DNA of 17,118 nucleotides from assembly GCA_021802375.1 (NCBI GenBank), contig JAKAAL010000012.1, forward strand, positions 1 through 17,118. The letters run 5' to 3'. Shown here piece after piece: positions 1-5,831 of this stretch. The notes under the pieces are model-generated. The model searched no databases, was not told where the DNA came from, and saw only the letters and a program-made list of their open reading frames with translations. Position 1 is the first letter of the stretch; each line of letters begins with the position of its first letter. The DNA comes from Bacillota bacterium (lineage in GTDB: Bacteria > Bacillota_E > Sulfobacillia > Sulfobacillales > Sulfobacillaceae). The translations under genes were made by a program, and so were the position numbers.

Positions 1-2
1 TC

Positions 3-1898
3 CGATCTACCTGGGTGCACCACCGAGATTACCTCCCCACCCATTGGGGTGCTTTGTGGCATCATCCCGATTTACTGCTGGGGGCCATCGGGCTGGGGCT
101 GTTGACCGGGGGGTGGCTCGCCTATCACGCTGGGAAAGGCACTGCCGTCAGTTGGGGCGGTCCCCAAGCGGCCGGCAAAGGCCAGCATGGGACGGCCCAC
201 TGGCGCAATCCGGGGAGTTTAAGCCAGAGTGCTCAGCGGTGGCAGGCTCCCCTGACCAAACAGCGCCAGTTGCAAACCCGGCAGCAGATTCACCAGAATA
301 CCAAAAAAGGCCAGACGCCCCCGGCCGGGCTCTTGTTAGGCACCACGGCCCGGAACCATCCCCGGACGGCCTGGATTTTAGCCCGGGATGAACATGCCTT
401 GGTCGTGGGCGCGACCGGGGTCGGGAAGTCTCGGCGAGTGATCATTCCCAGCATTGGCATTATCGGCACGGCGGGCACAGAAAGTTTGGTGATTGCGGAC
501 CCCAAAGGCGAGGTCTATGATCATACGGCCCAGTGGCTGGAAACGCGAGGCTACCGGGTGATCCGGCTGGATTTAATTCATCCCCAGCCGGGTTGGTCTC
601 GGCAATTCAATCCGATTACCCCGGTGTGGCAGGCTTTGCATAGCGGTCCATCCCCGGATTATGCGCGGGCGACGCGGGGAGCCCGGCAGGTGGCGCATTT
701 GATTACCTTTGGTGGGGAGGGCAACTTGGGATCCACCGATCCCTTGTGGATCAACGGCCAGATCTCGCTGATGACGGCGGTCATTTTGTGGGTGGCTGAC
801 GGCGCAGAAGATCCGGGCGACTGCCACTTGCACCAGGTGTACCGGGTCTTGGTGGCCAAAGGCAGTGAAAACGAGGGGAAAGGGTTGGATGCCTGTTTTA
901 CTGCGCTGCCGCTGGATCATCCAGCTCGGCACGCTTATGCCACCTACCAACTGGCCCAGGGGAAAACCCGGAGCAGTATTATTACCACCGCGGCCAGCAG
1001 CTTGCAGTTGTGGGGGGATCCGGACGTGGCCTGGCTGACGGCGGATCAGGACCATGATCTGGAGAGCATGGGACAGGAGCCCACGGCGGTGTTTCTGGTG
1101 GTTCCGTTTGAGGACACCAGCCGCTATATGATTGCCGGATTGTACGTGAATATGCTCTTCCGGGCGTTGACGGAGGTGGCCCGGCAGCACCAGGGCCGGT
1201 TGCCGACCCGGGTCAATTTTTTGCTGGATGAATTTGGCAACTTGCCCCCGTTTCCCGATTTTGACCAGTTTGTCACGGTGTCCCGGTCTCTGGGCATTCG
1301 CCTCGTTCTGGCTCTGCAGAACTTAGAACAACTGAAAAAGCATTATGCGCAGACAGAGCGGACGATTCGGGGGAACTTGCGCACCTGGCTGTATCTGCTC
1401 ACGGCGGACCTCCAGAGTGCAAAAGAACTGTCGGAGATGATTGGCCGATATACGACGCACTCGGAGTCGTCGCAAATGCCCAAGGTCTCCCTGTTTAATG
1501 CCAGTGCGTCCCTCGGACACACCAGCCAGGGTCTCAGTTTAACAGGCCGGGAACTGGTGACGGCGGACGAACTCATGCGGTGGCCGCCTGACACGGTGTT
1601 AGTCTGGCAGGCGGGACATCCTCCGGCCAAGCTGCCGTTGCCGGACCTCAGCCAGTGGCGGATTTTCCCGGACTTGCAACAGCGCCAGCCGTTTACCGGA
1701 TGGCCGGTGGCTCCGGCGTCTTCTGTCCCTGCAGGGAAGACAGAGACAGAGATCACCCGGAAAGGAGGTGACCCCATGGTCAGCGCATCAGGCCCGGCGA
1801 ATCCGGACATTCCGGTGGATGCCTTAGGCGCGTTCGCGTCGTGTTTTGCTCAAGGTCAAGAAGCCTTGATTGATCCGGATGATACCCCGGAACGCTAA
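3..1898 (+). CDS. VirD4/TraG-family type IV coupling protein (5' partial)
   Basis: This is the coupling ATPase that links the relaxosome to the conjugation channel at the inner face of the membrane. Numbering from the GTG at 15, there is one visible hydrophobic segment (about residues 18-40), a Walker A GATGVGKS (132-139), an ADPKGE motif (161-166) and a Walker B LLDEFGN (403-409); VLALQN (431-436) matches the sensor region of TraG/VirD4 ATPases. The family usually has two N-terminal membrane helices. Only one is seen, the frame is open to the window edge, and the GTG at 15 has no Shine-Dalgarno, so I treat the gene as cut at its 5' end. The last 40 codons follow a perfect internal ribosome site and may also be made separately (see 1776). 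An ArdC-like gene follows 24 nt downstream. The family call is firm; the true start is not visible. Confidence 0.93.
   Translation, partial: RSTWVHHRDYLPTHWGALWHHPDLLLGAIGLGLLTGGWLAYHAGKGTAVSWGGPQAAGKGQHGTAHWRNPGSLSQSAQRWQAPLTKQRQLQTRQQIHQNTKKGQTPPAGLLLGTTARNHPRTAWILARDEHALVVGATGVGKSRRVIIPSIGIIGTAGTESLVIADPKGEVYDHTAQWLETRGYRVIRLDLIHPQPGWSRQFNPITPVWQALHSGPSPDYARATRGARQVAHLITFGGEGNLGSTDPLWINGQISLMTAVILWVADGAEDPGDCHLHQVYRVLVAKGSENEGKGLDACFTALPLDHPARHAYATYQLAQGKTRSSIITTAASSLQLWGDPDVAWLTADQDHDLESMGQEPTAVFLVVPFEDTSRYMIAGLYVNMLFRALTEVARQHQGRLPTRVNFLLDEFGNLPPFPDFDQFVTVSRSLGIRLVLALQNLEQLKKHYAQTERTIRGNLRTWLYLLTADLQSAKELSEMIGRYTTHSESSQMPKVSLFNASASLGHTSQGLSLTGRELVTADELMRWPPDTVLVWQAGHPPAKLPLPDLSQWRIFPDLQQRQPFTGWPVAPASSVPAGKTETEITRKGGDPMVSASGPANPDIPVDALGAFASCFAQGQEALIDPDDTPER
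1776..1898 (+). CDS. possible internal in-frame 40-aa protein from the coupling-protein 3' end
   Basis: The ATG at 1776 lies in frame inside the coupling-protein gene. AAAGGAGGTGA (1761-1771) precedes it by four bases and is complementary over 11 bases to the usual 16S anti-Shine-Dalgarno. The product would begin MVSASGPANP, is acidic at its C-terminus (DPDDTPER), and shares the TAA at 1896-1898 with the long protein. In the long protein this site is read as RKGGDP, downstream of the conserved ATPase core. It may be a true nested gene or a formerly separate small gene fused by loss of an upstream stop. I recognise no family. The ribosome-site match is direct; expression is inference. Confidence 0.4.
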   Translation: MVSASGPANPDIPVDALGAFASCFAQGQEALIDPDDTPER

Positions 1899-1922
1899 AC
1901 CATGTAGACAGGAGGACGTACT

Positions 1923-2837
1923 ATGAATGCCGAACAAGCGAAAGCTCTGGTGGACACCGGACTGCGACAGATGCTGGAAAACCCGGAACCATGGCGGCAA
2001 TGGGCGCAGACCATGACTCGGTTCCATCACTATTCCCCCGGCAATGTGCTGTTGATTATGCAGCAGCGCCCTGACGCCTCCATGGTGGCCGGGTATCATG
2101 CTTGGAAAGACCTGGGCCGGCAGGTGCAAAAAGGCGAGCGCGGGATCGCCATCTTGGCTCCCATTGTGCGCAAGGTCCCGTCCCCCGAAGCGAGTACGCC
2201 GCCCCCTGCCGGTGCTCAAGCCCCCCCTCCGATGAAAGCCGTTGTGGGATTTAAAGTGGCGACGGTGTTTGACGTTGCGCAAACGCAAGGCAAGGACCTC
2301 CAGATCCCTCAACCCAAGCTCTTGGGCTCGGGGAATCTGGACAACGTCTTGCATCATGTCCTGACCACGGTGGTTCCGGTCCCGGTCCAATTTGCCCCCG
2401 CTGCCCAGTTAAACGGCGCAAACGGCGTGTGGAGTCCGGCTCAACAGACCATTACGCTGGCTCAGGACCGCAGTCCGGACCACCAACTGAAAACCTTGCT
2501 CCATGAATGGGCGCACAGTGTGGGCGTGCCGGATGTGGCGGCGGCACGGAATCGGCATACCGGCAGTGAGGAAATTGTTGCGGAAACGACCGCCTTTGTT
2601 TTAGCTGGCCGGTTGGGATTGGACACGTCCCAATATTCCCTCCCCTATGTGGGTCACTGGGCGCAAGGGGATCCGCAGAAAGTCTTAGCCTTGACCCAAG
2701 CGGTTAGCGGTCGGGTCCAGACCATGAGTACGGCCTTAGAACACGCGGCCCAAAAGGATCCCGTGTTAGCCCACACTTTGGAGATGCCCCCGGTTCAGAA
2801 CACCCCGGCGGCGGAGGCGGACTATGAAGTCGGGTAA
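1923..2837 (+). CDS. ArdC-like antirestriction protein with zincin domain
   Basis: This 304-aa protein has the two-part layout of ArdC-type antirestriction proteins. The N-terminal domain (about 1-85) contains the WxxWAQTMTRFHHYSPGN stretch and GYHAWKDLGRQVQKGERG, both typical of the ArdC N-terminal ssDNA-binding domain. The C-terminal half has a zinc-metallopeptidase motif HEWAH (194-198) and a downstream EEIVAE (216-221) that would give the third ligand. ArdC proteins enter or act in the recipient and protect incoming DNA from restriction. A Pro/Ala-rich linker (about 86-104) separates the domains and looks like an insertion. The start ATG has AGGAGGAC at a good distance. The gene lies directly behind the coupling protein, consistent with a transfer role. 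Whether the peptidase is active is not known from sequence. Confidence 0.82.
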   Translation: MNAEQAKALVDTGLRQMLENPEPWRQWAQTMTRFHHYSPGNVLLIMQQRPDASMVAGYHAWKDLGRQVQKGERGIAILAPIVRKVPSPEASTPPPAGAQAPPPMKAVVGFKVATVFDVAQTQGKDLQIPQPKLLGSGNLDNVLHHVLTTVVPVPVQFAPAAQLNGANGVWSPAQQTITLAQDRSPDHQLKTLLHEWAHSVGVPDVAAARNRHTGSEEIVAETTAFVLAGRLGLDTSQYSLPYVGHWAQGDPQKVLALTQAVSGRVQTMSTALEHAAQKDPVLAHTLEMPPVQNTPAAEADYEVG

Positions 2838-3074
2838 CACGTTAGAAAAGGCGCGGTGACAAGGGTCCCCCGGATTTGTGGCCCCTTTTGGGGGCAGGGG
2901 TTCACAGCCTGGCTGATGTGGCGGTGCGGATTCCCATGGCGCATCGGAATCTGAGATATCATGTCTGAGTCTCCCTGTCTCGACGCTCTCCGTGAGGGTT
3001 CGGTGGGGGACCTTTTTTATGATAGGGAGCATGGCTCCCTCGACCACACAAAAAACTTCTAAGGAGGCTGTATC
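2838..3074 (+). ncRNA. 237-bp structured spacer; candidate structured RNA or large terminator (2861-3018)
   Basis: No credible gene is present here. Positions 2861-2871 (AAGGGTCCCCC) can pair over 11 bp, with one G-U, to 3005-3015 (GGGGGACCTTT), which runs directly into a T6 tract (3013-3018). Inside this closing stem lie a GCCCC-TTTTG-GGGGC hairpin (2881-2895), CAGCC-T-GGCTG (2905-2915), and a GATTCC/GGAATC hairpin (2929-2951) with an inner ATG/CAT stem. The layout resembles a multi-branched leader RNA ending in a terminator. It could also be only a terminator for the ArdC gene, or an inverted-repeat-rich site such as an oriT fragment. Pairings were found by eye, without energy calculation. 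Confidence 0.35.
3024..3040 (+). repeat. perfect 7-bp hairpin upstream of the VirB2-like gene
   Basis: AGGGAGC (3024-3030) and GCTCCCT (3034-3040) are perfect reverse complements around an ATG loop. The hairpin ends 20 nt before the AAGGAGG ribosome site of the next gene. It could stabilise the mRNA 5' end or be a protein-binding site. No T-run follows it, so it is not a typical terminator. Confidence 0.45.
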
Positions 3075-3368
3075 ATGTTTGGACTGCTGCATCACACGTA
3101 TTTAGCCGCCGGCACGACCAATATTGCTTCGACCAAAGCCGGTCAGGCGATTACCTCGCTGATTACCTCGACCGGAGGCTGGCTGGCCGGGCTGGGGATG
3201 CCGGCCGGCGGGCTGATGATTGGCTATCATGCCATCATGCGCAACCTGTCGGGCGGCGATGCCTCGGTGGATGCCCATCACCTGGCCGCCATGAAAAAGG
3301 TGGCGGTGGGGACGGCTCTGGTGGTGGGAGCCGGGGGCATCGCCCACTTCATGGGCGGATTGTTTTAA
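3075..3368 (+). CDS. small two-TM membrane protein, VirB2/TrbC pilin-like
   Basis: This 97-aa protein has two hydrophobic segments (about residues 26-55 and 75-93) separated by a short polar loop with His and Lys residues (LSGGDASVDAHHLAAMKK). Size, two-helix layout, Gly richness and position before the VirB6-like and VirB4 genes match VirB2/TrbC-type pilin subunits or their Gram-positive equivalents. A classical long signal peptide before the first helix is not evident; the first 25 residues (HHTYLAAGTTNIASTKAG) are only weakly hydrophobic. The ATG is preceded by AAGGAGG at about 8 nt. No sequence motif proves the pilin role, so the name rests on layout and context. Confidence 0.6.
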   Translation: MFGLLHHTYLAAGTTNIASTKAGQAITSLITSTGGWLAGLGMPAGGLMIGYHAIMRNLSGGDASVDAHHLAAMKKVAVGTALVVGAGGIAHFMGGLF

Positions 3369-3434
3369 GGCATCGGTGCAGTGGGGCTCGAAGGGGGAGT
3401 CCTGCTGTTTCTCTGAAGAAAAGGAGGGGGTGCT

Positions 3435-3479
3435 ATGGTCACGCCATGGCATTGTGGTGAGAAAGGCGGCGGAGCATGA
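3435..3479 (+). CDS. possible 14-aa leader peptide coupled to the VirB6-like gene
   Basis: An ATG at 3435 sits four bases after AAGGAGGGGG (3421-3430), the strongest ribosome site in this gap. It encodes MVTPWHCGEKGGGA and stops with a TGA (3477-3479) that overlaps the ATG of the next gene (3476) as ATGA. The next gene has only a weaker AAAGG of its own. The arrangement fits translational coupling from a leader peptide. The peptide is too short for any family assignment. Confidence 0.35.
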   Translation: MVTPWHCGEKGGGA

Positions 3480-4459
3480 ACACGATTTTGTTAGGCGGTG
3501 TGGAATATGTGGTCAATGCCGTGGTTGGCTGGCTGGTGTGGCTGGTGGGAGCTATCGCCGATGGCATCACCCATTTGGCCTTGGTGCAGGCCCATATGCC
3601 CTGGGTCCAAAATGCCCGGGCGGATATGGAGGCATTGGCCTGGACCCTCTTAGGGTGTTACTTTGTATATCTGGTGTTCACCCGCTACATTATGTGGGGA
3701 GAGGGGACGCCGGATCCAGACGGCAGTGTGCTCATCAAGAGCCTGTTGCGGACGGCGCTGTATGTGGCCATCAGCGGCTTCATCCCTACCGTCATGTTTC
3801 AGTGGGGCATTAATTTGGCGGGGTTGTTGACCGGGGGATCGATGCTCCATGCCGCCCAAGCCTTCCACGGCCTGTGGGGCAACATTGTGGCTTTGCCCGG
3901 GGCCTTGGTCGGGCTGGCGCTGGGACTGCTGCTGGCGGTGTTTGTCGGCACTGGACTGCTGGTGGTGGTGTGTTTTCAGATGGTGATCCGGGCCGCGCAG
4001 CTGCCGTTTTACGTGATTGCGGCCCCTGTGGTGTCTTTGGGCCAGATGCAGGCCGGGGGCGGGGTTTGGAACGGCTGGTGGGCGAATTTAATCATATTAT
4101 CGCTGTCCCAGGCCGTGCAGATGCTGTGCTTTGTGGGGCTCGTGGGCACGACGCAGTTGCTGACTACCCCGGCAGACACACACTGGATCTATGCCATGGC
4201 GCAGCACATGCCGGTGGCCGCGCCCGCTGCCATGGCTGTGAATGTCATTGTCACTGTCTTGAATGTGGTGTTTGCCTTATTCTTAATGATAGGCTGGCTG
4301 ATCGTGGCCATCCAGGGACCCCATCTGTTGAAGCAGTGGAGTTATCGGACCGGGTTTGCAGGTGGTGTGATGCATGTTGGGGGATATATGGCACCGCGCA
4401 TTGTCCAGACTAAACTGGGAGGTACACGAATCGGTGGCTATTTGGGATTATCCAAGTAG
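3476..4459 (+). CDS. polytopic membrane protein, VirB6/TrbL-like conjugation channel component
   Basis: This is a 327-aa very hydrophobic protein with roughly six to seven membrane helices (about 12-36, 53-72, 90-118, 135-168, 203-228, 250-280; the 172-190 stretch is also hydrophobic). The PFYVIAAPVVSLGQM stretch following the long helix pair, and the short basic C-terminal tail (KQWSYRTGFAGG...), resemble VirB6/TrbL-type inner-membrane channel proteins and the polytopic proteins of Gram-positive conjugation operons. Its location between a VirB2-like and a PrgI/VirB3-like gene supports this. The start overlaps the stop of a 14-codon leader. VirB6 proteins diverge strongly, so the assignment comes from topology and neighbours, not a diagnostic motif. 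Confidence 0.68.
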   Translation: MNTILLGGVEYVVNAVVGWLVWLVGAIADGITHLALVQAHMPWVQNARADMEALAWTLLGCYFVYLVFTRYIMWGEGTPDPDGSVLIKSLLRTALYVAISGFIPTVMFQWGINLAGLLTGGSMLHAAQAFHGLWGNIVALPGALVGLALGLLLAVFVGTGLLVVVCFQMVIRAAQLPFYVIAAPVVSLGQMQAGGGVWNGWWANLIILSLSQAVQMLCFVGLVGTTQLLTTPADTHWIYAMAQHMPVAAPAAMAVNVIVTVLNVVFALFLMIGWLIVAIQGPHLLKQWSYRTGFAGGVMHVGGYMAPRIVQTKLGGTRIGGYLGLSK

Positions 4460-4486
4460 CGCCAGAGCTATTAGAAGCGGGAGTCG

Positions 4487-4777
4487 ATGCCTGTGAAATA
4501 TGTCTACTACGATGACACGGATCCATTACGCGAATTATGTCGTTGTCCTAAGTGCAGTATTCTCTGGACTCACTATGAGGCATCAAGTATTTCTGGGATT
4601 ACCACTAAGCATGCGGAAGAATGGATTCGCAGGCGGTATGCAATGTATCAGTGTCCGGAGTGCGGAACATGGAGTCGCTTAAAAACGCAAGCCCGCACCT
4701 TTCGAGAAATCTTTACTCATTGGGATCGACGAGAGATATGTTCTCCTAAAGAGTCTCAACAGGAAGGAGACACTTAA
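4487..4777 (+). CDS. zinc-ribbon protein of unknown function
   Basis: This 96-aa soluble protein has two cysteine pairs, CRCPKC (residues 18-23, pair at 20/23) and CPEC (56-59), set 32 residues apart. This is the pattern of a zinc ribbon. Between them lies an acidic and aromatic stretch ending EEWIRRRYAMYQ. The C-terminus is charged and probably flexible. Its base composition and codon use are visibly less GC-rich than the membrane-protein genes on both sides, suggesting it was inserted into the operon. It starts 27 nt after the VirB6-like gene, and its TAA is followed one base later by the next ATG. I do not recognise a family. Zinc ribbons often bind nucleic acid or protein, but no role can be claimed here. 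Confidence 0.68.
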   Translation: MPVKYVYYDDTDPLRELCRCPKCSILWTHYEASSISGITTKHAEEWIRRRYAMYQCPECGTWSRLKTQARTFREIFTHWDRREICSPKESQQEGDT

Positions 4778-4778
4778 C

Positions 4779-5105
4779 ATGGCGCGCTATTTTATTCCCA
4801 AGCCCATTACGCAGCAGTATGAACTCTTTCCCGGTTCCGGCTGGGGCCTCACCGAAGTCGGACTGGTGGCATCCGGTCTCGGAGCCGGGTTTGCGGGCGT
4901 GGTGCTGGGGTCTTACCTGGGCTGGCCGGTGCCCTGGCGGTTGGTGTTAGGCGGTGTGTTGGTGGCCCTCGGGGTCGGTTTGGCTTTGCCGGCCCCCGGT
5001 CAAGGCCCGCTCTATCACCGGCTGCAGGCGTGGTGGGATTATCGGCACCGGCCCCGGCTCTTGCTGTATGAGGAGGAGTCCTCACCCGACTCACTTCGTC
5101 GGTGA
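4779..5105 (+). CDS. PrgI/VirB3-like small membrane protein
   Basis: This 108-aa protein opens with an IPKPITQQYELFPG segment and a WGLTEVGLVASGLG stretch, followed by two membrane helices (about 27-49 and 53-72) and a basic cytoplasmic tail (HRLQAWWDYRHRPR). PrgI-family and VirB3 proteins share this plan: a short N-terminus with a conserved Pro, two adjacent helices, and a gene directly before VirB4, with which they work. The AGGAAGGAGA ribosome site lies at the end of the zinc-ribbon gene, one base before which translation could couple. A strong terminator starts 13 nt after the stop. The family call rests on length, topology and adjacency to VirB4. Confidence 0.7.
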   Translation: MARYFIPKPITQQYELFPGSGWGLTEVGLVASGLGAGFAGVVLGSYLGWPVPWRLVLGGVLVALGVGLALPAPGQGPLYHRLQAWWDYRHRPRLLLYEEESSPDSLRR

Positions 5106-5117
5106 GGGCAGACTGGC

Positions 5118-5143
5118 CCCGACTCGCTGGAGTCGGGTTTTTT
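5118..5143 (+). terminator. intrinsic terminator between the VirB3-like and VirB4 genes
   Basis: CCCGACTC (5118-5125) pairs perfectly with GAGTCGGG (5130-5137) around a GCTG loop and is followed by T6 (5138-5143). A second hairpin precedes it, with CTCACC and GGTGAG arms overlapping the VirB3-like stop. This is a textbook rho-independent terminator, yet it lies in the middle of a co-directional conjugation cluster. A GGGG/CCCC structure (5151-5170) and the AGAAAGGAG ribosome site (5183-5191) of the next gene follow. Confidence 0.85.
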
Positions 5144-5201
5144 CTTTCCAGAGGGGGGTCTTCAGGCCCCTTCCTCTCAATCAGAAAGGAGCGACAAACG
5201 C

Positions 5202-5831
5202 ATGAAATCTTGGCCGTTTTTTTTCCTGCAGGGAAAGAGCAAGACGAGACCCATACAAAACTGGTGGCCGGTGCACCGTCTCCAGGACGGGTGCCTGATC
5301 CGTCCGGATGGGGCGGTGGTGGCGGGCCTCAAAATTGCCCCATTCAACCTCAGTTTGAAATCGGAGCGGGAAACCCAAGGCATCATTAAGCAGTTTCAGG
5401 CCGCCCTCGCGGAGCTCACCATCCCCTGGCAACTGCTCTCGCTTTATCGCCCGGTGGATCTCGACACCTATTTGAACACCCTGGATCATCAGACTCAAGA
5501 GGTGCATGGCCGCCGCCGCCAAGTCCTCCGGGAATACGGGCAGTGGGTCCAGTCCCAGGGTGCTGGCGGTCAAGTGGAACGTCGGTACTATCTCTTGATG
5601 ACCCGCCAAGGCCCGGATGCGGTGGCCGCACACCGGCAGACTTTGCGCAGTGTGATGGCGTCTTGGACCGGGATTCGGGGATTTCGGGCCACCGTGTTGG
5701 ATGACGCCTTGTGGCGGGAACTGGTGTTTTGGGCCGATCATGTGGATGAGGCAGTCCATCTGGCCCCCTTGGCCCCGCGTCCCGCTCCGGGATTGTCCAT
5801 GTCCCGGCAGAAGGAGGTGTCGCGGGCATGA
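5202..5831 (+). CDS. VirB4 N-terminal-domain protein (separate subunit)
   Basis: This 209-aa protein matches the N-terminal non-ATPase part of Gram-positive VirB4/TraE-type proteins: WPVHRLQDGCLIRPDGAVVAG (about 22-42), an APFNLSLKSERETQGII segment (46-62) and a YRPVDLDTYLNTLD region (82-95), then a coiled section and RRYYLLM (127-133). These correspond to the pattern 'I-x-DG-(x)-DG ... NF-L-S-x-EQ ... II' that precedes the ATPase in many Firmicute systems. There is no Walker motif. The gene overlaps the VirB4 ATPase gene by four bases (ATGA), so both products are probably made in equal amounts and assemble together. A run of eight T (5217-5224) lies in codons 6-8. The ribosome site AGAAAGGAG is about 10 nt from the ATG. 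The domain identification is from pattern memory, not alignment. Confidence 0.7.
   Translation: MKSWPFFFLQGKSKTRPIQNWWPVHRLQDGCLIRPDGAVVAGLKIAPFNLSLKSERETQGIIKQFQAALAELTIPWQLLSLYRPVDLDTYLNTLDHQTQEVHGRRRQVLREYGQWVQSQGAGGQVERRYYLLMTRQGPDAVAAHRQTLRSVMASWTGIRGFRATVLDDALWRELVFWADHVDEAVHLAPLAPRPAPGLSMSRQKEVSRA

Noticed and set aside
573..1190. 205-aa minus-strand ORF opposite the coupling protein
   Set aside because: It is an antisense shadow of the ATPase gene, made possible by high GC; no ribosome site and no recognisable motif.
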